The position numbers were made by a program, and so were the translations under genes. The notes under the pieces were generated by a model. That model was not told where the DNA came from. It ran no database searches and saw only the letters and a program-made list of their open reading frames with translations. From assembly GCA_028023455.1 (NCBI GenBank), contig JAQFVV010006293.1, forward strand, positions 2,741,844-2,805,843: a DNA stretch of 64,000 nucleotides, read 5' to 3'. Source of the stretch: Epiperipatus broadwayi (lineage: Eukaryota > Onychophora > Udeonychophora > Euonychophora > Peripatidae). Positions 33,813 through 45,703 of the stretch are shown here, in pieces; position 1 is the stretch's first letter; each line of letters opens with the position of its first letter.

Positions 33813-36800
33813 CCCTATACACTGTATAATTGTTTGACATTTGTTTATATATTTATTCTAGACCCGCCCAATTCTTAAGTCTATCTTAACTAAGGGAAAT
33901 TAAATAAACATCGTGACTTACGGCACGATGTTGGCATATTACATTTAAAAGAAACAAAAAAAATAAATCTAAATCTAAATAAATATAACTTAACGATAAA
34001 TTCATGAACGATCAAGAGTAAATGAAATAAGACTTTAATTGTATGAAAAGACTTGAGAAATGCTCGACTTGTTTAGATACTGAACGAATTTATTAAATAT
34101 AAAATACTAATTTGAATTTTTATTCGCACACGCACACACACATTCACGCTCGCAGAGAAACATATTAAACATAATAAAGTATGAATGATAAATACAAGTT
34201 TCCTTTTACATTTTGATAATACGGATTATAGTTTATTAGATTTTACTTAAGTTCAAAGTTCATGTTTTGAAAGTCCTACGATTACGATAGATTGCAATAA
34301 TAGATTAAATGTTACAGCAAATTTTATTATTTATTTACGCAAGTGTGAGTTAGTTAACTATGAGATTGCCTTTAAGAGTTTACGAATTGAGTGAATGAAA
34401 CATAATATAAAATAAACTATTTACCTAGGATTTGATTTTGACTTCCGCTGCTTCGAGTGAGACGAGGATTTGAACGTGGGAGATGGCTTTCATGATGAAG
34501 TGATTTGTTTATTTAAAGTGAGCATAGCATGGTCTGGATGATGTTGGTATTTCTGAACATAATTATTAGGTTGGAGCATTAATTTCACGTGGAGATGTGA
34601 TTGGATTTCCATAGCTTCGGAGATATTCGGTGGCGGAGCGTCGATCAATCACTGAAGGGTTTTCTAGCCCCTCATGACAATCGACGCTCTCAGTATTAAT
34701 TTCATAATGATCATCTTGGATTTGGATACGGCGAACTGGAAGAATACTATTCTATGTCACGCTATATTCTAAGCACATTAAGTGATGAACTCTTTCAGCA
34801 ACGATATCAACAATGATAACAGCAACCAAAAAAACACAACAACAGCAATAATAATAACAACAGGAAAGAAAAAGCAAGCAAGAGCCATTGAATAGATTTC
34901 GTTTGATATTTATAAGAGGTAATCCTTATCTTAGGATCCAATCTCCCCCCAGAGTTCCATCTTTTTTAAGAGTTGTCATTCAGGTCCGTGTTTGACGTAA
35001 TGTTCACTCAATCCTTTGTGCTTAAGGCAATTTTTGGTCTTGGCAATCTCATGTTGCAATCTCTGTTAACCAACTTCTATTCATTCATACTTTGAGTGCA
35101 TGCGTGTGTGCGAGTCTTACAAGAACAATACAATCTACATTAATTTTAGAAGTCGAGCATTTAATCTTTTCTCAAATCTTTTCTATGAGTTTTACCTTTG
35201 CTAAAATTATAATTTAGAAAGAAACGTTTTAAATATCCCGTGGCGCATACAAATGGAAATTAACTTTGAATATTTATTAGAGCATATTATATTTTCCTTT
35301 ATTTTATTATTTTAGAGAATGTTCTATTATTAATTTTATGTGAAAGCCTTAACTATTTAATGAGACAATTATTATCTGTATTTTATAAATGTAGTTTATA
35401 AATGGGAAGAAAACTATTAAAGGTTATAAATATAATGTTACGAGTATTTTATACTGCTTGAGTGTGTGTGTGTTTGTTTACATCGACTTGTCTTGTTATA
35501 ATACATATACCGACTTTGTCTCGGTATAATATATTCAGTATTGTTTTTGAAATACGTATATAATGAAAGACTTTGTTCTGTAAATTTTTGCACTGGGAGA
35601 TAGAATATGATATAACAGACTTCATTTTAGGAACACGTTGTAAAATCTGCAGCTTGAATGGATCATATAAGCTCTTCCTGCAGATTAGTCATTTATTCCA
35701 AATGTATTTTTTGTAATGAATATTTTACTATTCCACAAGATGCTTTAATATGGGCAGAAATATCATCTTTTGTAATATTTGCATGGAATTATATTAATAA
35801 ATCCTATATATATATATTTTATTATTGATTAAATTCAAGCTGTAAAATTAAACAAGTTATGATTGCAGTATATATATATATAAATTATTCTACAATTATT
35901 AGTTCAATAGATAATTACAATTATATGTATGTATATAAAATTGGTGAAAAATTGAAATATTTGATTTGATATGGCAACTTAACTATAATCCCATTAAATC
36001 GGTGGATATTAAGCAAAAAATAATAAATCACTTTACTAGTGGGGTAGCGACCTTTAATTAAACATTATATTAAAAGATTTAACTAAAAAAATACAGGCAT
36101 TGTTTCTGCATCCTCTCAGAATAGTGACTTCGCCAAATGAGAATAATTTTAAAACCCATTTCTAATTCAACCTAATCATTACAAACTAAAAAAAAAATCT
36201 GCTACTGGAAATGTAAACATTATTGAATGTTATTAATGTGTTAATTTTAGCAAGTGTATTGTATATATGTGCATTTTGTAAATTTATTTTTATATAATCA
36301 AAAATGTTTTGATGAATTCCCCATCTTTTTTTTATTCATTAAAATCTATTTTCAAAAACTGCTATAAACTTTTTATTTCATCTGATTTAGATACTTTATC
36401 TCCCAAGCTTTGTTTTTAAAAGTTTTTTTTTTTTTTTTTTTTTTTAGAAAAGAAATAAAATAAAGTGAAAGATATGATAGAAACATACTGCTCATGCCAA
36501 TTCAAATGTATTTACTTTAATGGTTTTTTCAGCAGTTTTATTTTAAACATGTACATATAATAATTAATTTATTATATAGAGTTTGTTTTTTATGTGTATG
36601 TTCAAGATTAAATAAAAAAAAAAAACTAATTCACTTAAATAAATAATAATGCAAGCTAAAATAATAAACTATTGATAATTATAAAAATTTAGAAGAAATT
36701 CAGAACATCAACTCTTGAAATTTTATTCAGATGGCAAAAGTTGCTGTATTAATAAAGAGTCATATTAGTAGTATTCTCTGAAGTTGAGTAAAATTTATAG

Positions 36801-37019
36801 AAATAATTTTTATATCTTAATTAAACTAATTTTCTTCTATAAATAATAGCACTCTTCAAAAAATATATATTGCTAAATAAATGTTAATTTTTGTAGGCTA
36901 TTAAGTATATCACATGATCACTATTCTTTATGCTTACACAAACTGTTTTCACAGAGGCAAAATTCTCCATACAGTAGCACCACTCAGTTCAAGCCAGAAT
37001 AATCAACAACTAGCTTAGC
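33813..37019. other. No gene seen
   Basis: The left part (to about 35.2 kb) is GC-richer and may be the internal remnant of an LTR element. It has a stem of ten pairs (GAGCGTCGAT at 34636-34645 with its complement at 34680-34689). CA/CAA short repeats lie at about 34125-34145 and 34830-34865. A T-run of about 25 lies at 36422-36446. No protein frame is recognised. Confidence 0.45.
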
Positions 37020-37290
37020 TTGAAAATGTTATTGTTTTCAATTTGAACCCAATGCTTTATAGTTAGCTAAAAAAATAACAGGTGACTGCTGGAGGGTTAC
37101 AGTAGATTCTAAGATCTAGGTGAAGTGTTCTCAAATCCAAGGCTTCTCACTGATGAAAGCCACAAGCTATACACTAGTCTGTGGATATTGGATGAGTAGG
37201 CACTAGATAGGAATTTTATGCACAAACCTTCCTGCATTCATTGATTACTCTGGCTTGCACTGATTGATGCTACTGTATGGAGAGTTTTAT
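37020..37290 (+). mobile_element. Partial family C retrozyme-like unit
   Basis: Matches the family C unit from GTGACTGCTGGAGGGTTAC through AGATCTAGGTG, the hammerhead region, and GATTACTCTGGCTTGCAC. It is a single copy just upstream of a 5'-truncated Penelope RT fragment. Confidence 0.6.
37144..37185 (+). ncRNA. Hammerhead, family C, decayed
   Basis: TTCTCA, CTGATGA, AAGCCACAAGCT, then TACAC where GAAAC is needed, TAGTC and TGTGGA. The 5' core is perfect but loss of GAAA should abolish cleavage. Confidence 0.55.
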
Positions 37291-37394
37291 CTCTGTGTAT
37301 TTACTATATATTATAATGCTTGTGGATTTATTGTTTGTTTGTTTTTTTAAATATTTATTATTACAAAATAATAAATCTAATATAAAAAAAATGT

Positions 37395-37586
37395 CATTAA
37401 TTAAAAAATATATAGATAAATCAAGGTACAATATAAAAAAATATTAAAGGAGCAACAATTATTACTTATAAAGGTAATTTTTATAAAATTAAGGAAGGGT
37501 GGATAATGGGTTATATTATTTCTTCTTTAGTTTGTTCAGTTTATATTAATTATTTGTTTGATATTTAGACTGATTTTATTATTATT
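37395..37586 (+). pseudogene. Old PLE RT fragment, motif B region
   Basis: KGNFYKIKEGWIMGYIISS and SVYINYLFDI match the Penelope segment GCPMGSPLSP...NIFMEYFE around motif B. The frame is interrupted at 37587 by a complete LINE and resumes at 43469. The 5' end of the PLE is not present. Confidence 0.6.
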
Positions 37587-37677
37587 TTTCTTAAGAGTAG
37601 TAGTGTGTGAAGGAAGAATTGTGTGTTCTAATTTGAAAGGTAAGACTTAAATCTTTTAGTCTGTTGAGAAGCAAATG

Positions 37678-40054
37678 AGTAAAATTCAGAGTTATTCTGA
37701 AGAAAATTCAAATGAAAAAGTTAAACATGATTCCTTAGTAATGGATGACAAAAATGTTTCTATGCAAAATGAGTTTAAAACATCAAAAACAATGTCAACA
37801 AAAGATATAAAAAAAGAAATCTATTAAAATTTCCTGTGGAACTTCTTTTGAAAATGAAAATGAAACAAATAATTCAAGTAATTCAAAAATAATATTGAAA
37901 GAAAGCATTGTTAAACCTAATTCTAAATTAGAACGTTATGATACTTCAGATAACAATGGAAATGGAAATTTAGAACAAAAAAAATACAAAAAAGTCAAAA
38001 AAAGTACTACTACATAAAGATTTTTCTAGCACTAATATCATTTCTAAACAAATATCAAATTTTAAAACTTCTGAAGTTCAAAAGATAAATAATCAAAATG
38101 GTATTGAATTGCCAACAAATGTTGATAAATTTGACTTAAGCCCTGCTTCAGAAAATGTAAAAAAAAATAATCCAAAATTGAAAAATCAAAACTTACACGA
38201 TTATGTGGGTATTTATAATCAAGAGTCTATTGGAAATGAAAATAAGAATATTCTAATTTCATCTCCTAATATTTTGAATGATAAAAAGTTTAGTTTTGAG
38301 TTATATAATAAAACTAACAATTCAAACTTTAAAAAAAATTGCATAGAAGATAGTGATGATTCTTCAAATGAAATTAGCAATTTGATTGATACCAGGGTTA
38401 ATGATAAAGAACATAAGACTGTGGATAAAGCTAAACAAAATAAAACTATCGAAGTTTGCAAGAATATAAATAAAGACAATAGTTATCATTATTCAGTATT
38501 ACATGAAAATGATAATAAAGGAATTAATGAAAACAAAATGAGCTATGCTCAGAAGGTTAAAACTAAAATACCAACAAACAATTGTACTATCTCACATCAT
38601 TCTTCACAAAACTCACTTCTCTCTCTAGACCTTGAAGATGATGATGAAGAAACAGAGAAAACTCATTTTGATCACACAAAAGTATCAATTATTAATGCAA
38701 AAAATGCAGATAATTCTTTTACTCCCTCATGGGACGATTTTAATAAAATCAATAAAAAATTTAATTTATCTATTCCTCAAGCACTTTTAGACTCTTTCAA
38801 AGTATATCAAAAGGAGAACACATTAATTATCTCAGCTACTAACAATGACATTAAACCTTTACTCTTCCTTATAGATTTATTATATAACACTCTTAGCTTA
38901 AATAAACATTGGAATTATATAAATAAAGTGTATCATCATCAAAACAAAAGATATCTTATTTTAGAATTTGCTTCTATTACATACAAAACAGCTTTTATAA
39001 ATACTTACAGAATGCTTGGAGATTTATGGTTATGTAAAGTTGATTTAAATATAAAAAGATCCCTAAAAGGTATTATAAGAAATTGCTACCCAGGATTTGA
39101 TTCACATGATCTTCAAAAAATACTAAACATTTATGGCTTAACTTCAGAGTTGTTTTTTTTAAATGAGAAGGGAGCTCCTTTCCATGTGCTTTCAAACACA
39201 GCCTCATTTAATTTAGCCCTTAAAGAAAATATCACTGCTCTAGACATCCCATCATTTCATACGGTTGCAAAGACTAACTTAGTAATAAGTTTTCAAGGAG
39301 TTCCATCACAGTGCTATATATGCAAATCAAGAGACCATCTAATTAAAGACTGTCCGAAAAGTTTTTGCCAAAGATGTAATATTAAATCATCTAAGTTTCA
39401 CCGTTGCCCAGTTTTGAATTATCAAAACAAACAACAGGAAGATTCCTGTTTTGCATCAAACATTGATCATCATAGAAATTCTTTTTCTCATAATTCTTCT
39501 TCAATTATTAATATTCAAAATAGGCAAAGTAGTCAATTAGAAAGAAATCAACAACTCAAATCACAAGAGATTACAGGGATTCTTCATGAAGAAATAGAAA
39601 AAAATAAAAAATAAATAGAAGATCAATGTTTTCTTAATACTTCTGAACAATTAATTAATTCTCATTTAAATAAGAGTTTACCAAGATTACATAAACGAAA
39701 AAAAGAAAGAAATTTAATTACAAATTTAGATATAACTACTGAAATAATAACAAATGATTCTTCTAATAATTCAAGCACACTTTGTGGCTCTGATAATGAC
39801 TTAAATTCTATTACTAAACATCCTAACAACAAAAAAAAAGAAAATTAAAAAAAATCAAGAATATGAAAATGAATTAGATAATCTAATGCAAATAGAGAAG
39901 TCTAATACATCATTAAGTACAACAAATAATGTGATTGCTTATATCACTCCTACAAATTCAGGGTCACATCTTAATTTATTAACACCTGAAGTGGTAGAAG
40001 ACAAAGAGAGTGATTTCCAATTCTCACCCTTAGTTGGATTTGATGTATTGGAAT
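37678..40054 (+). pseudogene. LINE ORF1, CCHC nucleic-acid-binding protein, frame breaks at A-runs
   Basis: From the ATG at 37678 to the TGA at 40054 one protein of about 790 residues can be followed across breaks at about 37810, 37980, 39612 (in-frame TAA) and 39835. Three of these breaks lie in runs of 6-9 A. The cleanest stretch is 38109-39614 (501 codons). It has an acidic, Asn/Ser/Lys-rich N-terminal half, a folded middle part (SFTPSWDDFNKINKKF onward) compatible with an RRM-like gag domain, and zinc knuckles at about 39311-39410: C-x2-C-x4-H-x4-C in CYICKSRDHLIKDC, then CQRC...H...C. Such proteins bind LINE RNA. The frame may be intact in the organism. Confidence 0.75.
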
Positions 40055-40130
40055 GATTCTTTCATTTTTTCCATTGATGCCTAATCAAATTTAATTTATA
40101 TTTTAAAATTCTAGTTTTTATCAATACTCA

Positions 40131-43100
40131 ATGAAAATTAAAATAATAGGTATAAATGTAAGAGGATTAAACTCTTTACAACGTGTCTATGCTATAAAAG
40201 ATTTTTTCTTAAAAGAAACACCAGATATTTTCTTTGCAGAAACTAAATTACATATAAACAGCAACTGCAAAATATCGGAAATTTTATCTTCACTAGGTCT
40301 ATTTAAATTCTCCATAGCAAATTCTCCATCAGGAGTAGTTGCATTCATAGTAAATCGCATCTCTAAATTTACAACCTTTAATATTATCCACTTAGATTCA
40401 AATGTTATAATAGTTAATTTTGTATTTGGTCAGAAAAATCTAAATGTAATATATCTCTATCTACAAAATAATAGTAATACGATTTATAAAGTAATAAATA
40501 TAATTAACTTGGCTCTTTATCATAGTTCAGCATCAACTATTCTATTGGGTGATTTTAATCTTCCTTATCACACATTTGACAGAAAATATTTACATTTAAT
40601 TAATTATGGTCTCATGTCAGCTCAAGGTTTCTTTAATAATAATGCTTATTCTTTCTACACAAAACAGTATTCTTCACTTATAGATTTGATTTATTACTCT
40701 CCTGACATACATTTCAAGATTGAAATATCTCTAAAACATGTTTTTTTCTCTGATCACCTAGCTTTAAAAATTTTGCTTTGCATAAATGGGCCAATTAATA
40801 TTATTGATAGACTTCCAAGAACATCAAGACTAATTAATAAATTTACAACCCCCGAGGCTGTCTTTTCTGAGGCCTACATTTATTTTCACAAGGCAAATAT
40901 CCTATCTCGGCCACCGATTGATGCCTGGTTTACTTTTACTGAAATTCTAAGAGCCATAACCAATTATTTTTGTAAAAAACAAAATGGACCATGTAAAATG
41001 CTAAAAGAAATGGATTCTCTGTCTGCCATAATGAATTCAATGCCCTCTACGACACTTAATATTAATAAAATACTTCAAATTAAAATTAAATATAAAGAAT
41101 TACAAAAGGCACTAGCTGAAAATATTTCTATTAAGAGATCTAAAGTTTTTCTAGCCAGTAGACATGCCTGGACTAAAAGTTATATTCGTTGGGCATTAGG
41201 ATCAAAACCAAAACTTATTACACCTTTATCCATTTTAGACAATGGAGCCAACTATGCTAGTTCTTCAATGCTAATGATTATTAGGAATTTCTTCTTCAAT
41301 AAACTTCATACAACATCCGGCAATCAAATTAGAACCATATTCAACAATAGTCAAATAAATGATCATGAAATAACTGAGCAATTAATTTTAAACAAATTAA
41401 ATTCACTTCCTGAAAAAACACATCTTGGCTCTCATGGCCTCCCAAAATTTGTACTATCACATTTGGCTCACTTTACTGTTCCAATTATAAAAGGTGTCAT
41501 TGATGTCATAGCCTCAAGTTATCAAGACATACCTGGCCTCTACCCTATTTCATTGGTGCCTTTTTTAAAAAAGAAAGGTCTTCCCTCTATTACATCAAAT
41601 ATAAGACCTATCTCTATGACTCCTCTTCTTATTAAGATCATAGAAGGGCTGATTAAAGACAAGATTCAACAAAAGATTTTAGATAATATTTCTTCTACTC
41701 AATATGCAAAGAAAAGTTCATCCACAATGCATGCAATTGCCTTTTCAAAATTTTAACAGAATACATTAGAATTAACAGAAAATCAAAGCCAATAGCTGTA
41801 CAACTAGATATTATAGCAGCATTTGATTCAGTAAGAATTGAAATATTAATGAAAACATTACAACAATATGGAGTTCCCTCCATCTACCTTACTATGATAG
41901 AGAATCTTCTATTTAATAGAGAAATTTTCATTACACTCAATGGTAGAATTGCACCTGGCTTTAAACCATCAATTTCTATTCCTCAGGGCTCACACTTGAG
42001 TGCACTTTTATTCATTGCTTATATTAACCCCCTTCTCATAGAAATGGAAACAAAACTTCCTGGAGTTTTTGTTCCTTTTCTAAACAAAGAAATTAAACAT
42101 CTTGCATATATGGCTGATATTGTTGTAATGCTGCCATCAGCTAAACACCTACCAGAACTTGAAAAAATCCTTAAAAAGTTTTCATTGGAATACAAATTAA
42201 ATTTTAATCTAGAGAAATCTGCAGTTTGGAAACTTCATTCAGGAGAAAATGTCCCTTCATGTTTCTCATCAAAACCTCAACCTTTTTTAGGTATACCACT
42301 GTACCTTTCACCAATCAAAATGAGGAAAATGTTACAAGATAAACTGATTGTATCAACAAAAAAAAAAATAGATTCTCTAAAAAGCATTTACTTATCTTTA
42401 TATGATAAAGTTCTCTTACTAAATTCTCTTGTTTTCAGCAGAATTAATTATTATTTACCGATTTTAAACCCTACTAAAAAATTTACTTCACAAATTAACT
42501 CATTGTGCTCTGGCCTCCTTTGGAAAAAAAATGTGGTCTGTATCAGTATACGTAAAATGCAAAATCCAAAAATATTTAATGGCCTAGGTTTACATTCAAT
42601 TAATACATTATTAATTAAAAATATAGTTAATTTATTCTACTACATCAAGATTGAATTTAATTACCAAAACATTATTGACACAATCATTCCCACAGATACA
42701 CCTCCCCCGAATATTAAAAAAAATTGGCTACAACTTCTCATCTCACTTATTGATAAACAAATGGGTTTAAATGAAATTATTTTTAATAATAAGCACACAT
42801 ATTGGGACACGTTTAAAATGATGAATCCTCAGCTGATATGCCCTCCTAGTTATCTTGAAGTGACTAATATCAATCTTTTTAATAAAATGAGAAAATGGTA
42901 TTTAATGCCTAAATATATTGATTTTATCATTAACATAAATCTATTTTCACTTCCTACCAAAGATTTCCTTTTTCAAATAGAGGATTTAAAAGGATTGATT
43001 CCTTATGTATTTTGTGTAAAAAAGATAGTGAAACATTTGATCATATTCTTGTTTCTTGCTCGGGACTAAGAGAAGCAAAATATATAATTCAAAATTATTT

Positions 43101-43341
43101 CAATAATCACAATCCAGAACTCTTTGATATCATTCATAATATTAAAATGGATAATTTCTGCAATATCAGAAGATGCATATTTATTAACCATGTAATATGG
43201 TTACTTAGATGCCATATAGTTATAACAAATTCTCCATTGGACTTACAACTATTTATTAAAAATACATTTAATTCTATTCGAAAAAAAGATAAGCTTCTTG
43301 CACCCAAAGAAATCTACCTATCCACATGGACTGGTTCTTAG
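40131..43341 (+). pseudogene. LINE ORF2, endonuclease and reverse transcriptase, two frame breaks
   Basis: 40131-41756 holds the APE-type endonuclease (INVRGLN; GDFN at 40548-40559; SDH at 40748-40756), a long linker, and the N-terminal RT blocks NIRPISMTPLLIKIIE and QYAKKSSS. A frame change near 41745 leads into 41780-43069, with motif A QLDIIAAFDSV, motif B IPQGSHLSALLF and the motif C position AYMADIVV at about 42107. That last box lacks the usual first aspartate of YADD, which should abolish polymerase activity if real. A further frame change near 42990 leads to 43341, with the C-terminal box C-x2-C-x7-H-x4-C (CILCKKDSETFDHILVSC). The order and length are those of a complete ORF2. Confidence 0.83.
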
Positions 43342-43468
43342 TACAAGAAATTCAGGAAGTTATTAGTAAAAATGTAAATTTATACTAGTTTTTTTTTTGT
43401 TGTCTAGAGAAATTCATTTGTAACACTTTATATAAAATAAAGTCTATATTCTTTAAAAAAAAGAGGAA

Positions 43469-43856
43469 ATTATTATTAAAAAGAATTGTTTATATTTGAA
43501 GTTATTTGTTAGATATGTAGATGATTGTTATATGTATATTGTTAGAAAGAGAATGATAAATTGATGGAATTTGTTAATGAGTTTAATTGCTTTGATTCTT
43601 CTATAAGATATGTGGTAGAAGGAGGTGGGTTACATTTTGTTAAGTTAAATATTTAGATCTTTTAGTGATTAGAAATGTAAAGACTAATTGTTTAATATGC
43701 AGTCATTTTGTTAAAAGTAAAGAATTAAATCTGTCAGCCATCAGTCTCTATCCCATAAAGTAGCTGCTTTAAGAAATTGTTATAGGAATAAGAAATTAAA
43801 TAATTCTAGTGGGATAGCTTTGTTTCAGAAAGATCAATTTTATAAAGATTATTTGA
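43469..43856 (+). pseudogene. Old PLE RT fragment, YVDD region
   Basis: Resumes the Penelope frame after the LINE. LFVRYVDDCYMYIV is motif C with both aspartates, and LSHKVAALRNCYRNKK matches the segment after the palm. Several stops interrupt it. The frame runs into retrozyme A2 at DQFYKDYL. Confidence 0.72.
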
Positions 43857-44017
43857 ATAATAAAATGTCACATGACTTATATATATAGCTTGCACTTACA
43901 AATATGTAAAATTAAGAGCATGCTAATGAACTCTAAACAAGCTTTTTTTATTTTATTTTATGATAAATGCTACTACAAGAGAAGGCATTCAAATCATTTT
44001 TAACTTGGATTGTCCCC

Positions 44018-44058
44018 ATCCCAGACCGGTTTCGATCTATGAGTGTCTTCAGTGAGGA
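44018..44058 (-). ncRNA. Hammerhead, family A, stem II decayed
   Basis: Minus strand: TCCTCA, CTGAAGA, CACTCATAGATC in place of GACCCATAGGTC, GAAA, CCGG, UC, TGGGAT. The core is intact but stem II pairing is mostly lost. Confidence 0.6.
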
Positions 44059-44381
44059 GTTGGGACATTAGATTACAAAAACCAACTCAAGCTAAGCATT
44101 TATCTAACAGTTAATTGTCAAAAAGAAGATCTGAAACTTTTAGACATCTACATGTTTTTAAAGTCAGCTCTTCAACTGAAAAAATCATATGGGCTTAAAC
44201 TTAATTCAGATACTCCATATATTAGTAGGTTTAGCCATTTAATTTAGCCAAAGCGTCAACAGCAAAATAATAATAGTAATAATAAAAAGTCAGATGTCTA
44301 AAGTTTCAGATTTTCTTCTTGACAATTAACTTTTAGATAAATGCTCAGCTTGAGTTGGTTTTTTGAATCTAATGTCCCAAC

Positions 44382-44422
44382 TCCTCACTGAAGAGACCCA
44401 TAGGTCAAAACCAATCTGGGGA
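44382..44422 (+). ncRNA. Hammerhead, family A, core-mutated
   Basis: Stem I TCCTCA/TGGGGA, CTGAAGA and stem II GACC-CATA-GGTC are intact. GAAA reads AAAA and stem III reads CCAA, so G12 and stem III are lost. Confidence 0.65.
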
Positions 44423-44807
44423 TGGGGACAATCCAAAATAAAAATGATTTGAATGCCTTCTCTTGTAATAGCATTTATCATAAAATAAAATTAAAAGAGC
44501 TTGTTTTGAGTTCATTAGCATGCTCTTAATTTTACATATTTGTAAGTGCAAGCTATATATAAGTCATGTGACATCTGACTTTTTATTATTACTATTATTA
44601 TTTTGCTATTGGGGCTTTGGCTAAATTAAATAGCTAAGCCTACTATTATATGAGTATCTGAATTAAGTTCAGGCCCATATGATTTTTTCAGTTGGAGAGC
44701 TGACTTTAAAGACATGTAGATGTCTAAAATTTTCAATCTTCTTCTTGACAATTAATTTTTAGATAAATGCTTAGCATGAGTTTGTTTTTTGAATCTAATG
44801 TCCCAAC

Positions 44808-44848
44808 TCCTCACTGAAGAGACCCAAAGGTCGAAACCGGTCTGGGGA
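44808..44848 (+). ncRNA. Hammerhead ribozyme, family A, intact
   Basis: TCCTCA/TGGGGA, CTGAAGA, GACC-CAAA-GGTC, GAAA, CCGG, UC. Complete core and stems. Outer helix TGTCCC/GGGACA with AAC/TG loop. Confidence 0.87.
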
Positions 44849-44940
44849 TGGGGACAATCCAAGATAAAAATGATTTGAATGCCTTCTCTTGTAGTAGCAT
44901 TTATCATAAAATAAAATAAAAAAAGCTTGTTAGAGTTCAT

Positions 44941-45230
44941 TAAAGATTATTTGAGTGTTGGCTGCTTTGATAAATTTGTTAAAAGTATTTTATTTTATAG
45001 TAATATTTGTAAGGATATAAAGGATAAAGAAAAATATGATTTTATTTCTTTGCCATTTAAATTATTTTCTTATAAAATTGTATATATGAATAGCAATTTG
45101 TTTGGAAATAAGGAAATTGCTTGGAAAAGGGGTATTAATTTAGTAAATAATACAAAGGAAATTTGTGATAGGAAGACTATTCCTAGTATAGTGTATTCTA
45201 TCCCTTGTTTTTTTCTTTTCCTATATGTCA
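44941..45230 (+). pseudogene. Old PLE fragment between RT and GIY-YIG
   Basis: Continues as SVGCFDKFVKSILFYSN, then a Lys-rich stretch, ending in IPSIVYSIPC, the segment that precedes the GIY-YIG domain in Penelope proteins (VYKIPC-like). It is interrupted by a 54-bp tandem duplication (45187-45290) and a tRNA-like sequence. Confidence 0.65.
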
Positions 45231-45290
45231 TAACATATAGTATAGTGTATTCTATCCCTTGTTTTTTTCTTTTCCTATATGTCATAACAT
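45187..45290. repeat. 54-bp tandem duplication, two near-identical copies
   Basis: TATAGTGTATTCTATCCC begins at 45187 and again at 45241, followed each time by CTTGTTTTTTTCTTTTCC and TATATGTCATAACAT. It may be tied to insertion of the adjacent tRNA-like sequence. Confidence 0.85.
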
Positions 45291-45372
45291 CGGGCAGGAA
45301 GTGAACCTGCAATAACTGTTTGCAAGCAACTGCTTGCTTGCAAGGCTGCTGCACTGACCTCTCAGCTACCAA
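45291..45372 (-). ncRNA. tRNA-derived sequence (SINE head or tRNA pseudogene)
   Basis: On the minus strand: an A-box-like TAGCTGAGAGGTCAGTGC and a B-box-like GGTTCACTTCC (45297-45307), separated by a stem-rich variable segment with GCTTGCAAGCAAGC-like repeats. It resembles a class II (Leu/Ser) tRNA framework but lacks a clear acceptor stem. It interrupts the Penelope frame, which supports retroposition as a short SINE. Confidence 0.5.
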
Positions 45373-45375
45373 TAC

Positions 45376-45640
45376 TTGACTTATCTTTTGTTTTTGTAAA
45401 AAGATTTACATAGGTCAAAATAGTTTGAATTTAAACGAAAGAATAAAGATTCATAAAAGTAGGGCTAGAAATAAATAGCTTAGTTGTGCTTTGTATGTCC
45501 ATGAAAAAGATACAGGCCACACTATTAATTTTGATGATGCTAAGGTTGTTTTCTTTAAATAAAAAAAATTAAAGAATCTTTATTATTGAAAATTTATTAT
45601 TCTGAAGCAATTAATTTATTTAAAAGTTCTTTCAATATTA
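45376..45640 (+). pseudogene. Old PLE GIY-YIG domain remnant
   Basis: FCKKIYIGQNSLNLNERIKIHK gives the YIG box and the Arg helix, followed by CALYVHEKDTGHTINFDDAKVV, the H...GH...F region of GIY-YIG nucleases in PLEs. Stops follow at once. It completes the PLE started at 37395. Confidence 0.7.
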
Positions 45641-45703
45641 AGGGTGAATGAGAAGTAAATGAATTTGTGATTAATGTTTAATATGGTGTTGTTTTGTACT
45701 TCC

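Larger units (their letters stand above)
37587..43468 (+). mobile_element. Near full-length APE-type LINE (Tx1/L1-like or related)
   Basis: This insertion of about 5.9 kb has two ORFs, an AATAAA at 43435-43440 and an A8 tail near 43454. A 9-bp direct repeat, ATTATTATT, occurs at 37578-37586 and 43469-43477; it is low-complexity, but the split Penelope frame independently fixes the insertion. ORF1 carries CCHC knuckles. ORF2 carries APE endonuclease, RT and a C-terminal Cys/His box. A diverged relative sits at 8.9-15.2 kb. Confidence 0.82.
43857..44940. mobile_element. Retrozyme-like hammerhead cluster, family A, locus 2
   Basis: Same architecture as locus 1: a minus unit (about 43865-44250) followed by two plus units. 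The flanking direct repeat TAAAGATTATTTGA (14 bp) lies at 43843-43856 and 44941-44954. Penelope coding runs into the left copy and out of the right copy in the same frame (DQFYKDYL then SVGCFDKF), so the duplication is genuine. The two plus hammerheads are 426 bp apart. There is no open frame. A 14-bp duplication suits target-primed insertion by a PLE or LINE machinery. Confidence 0.85.
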
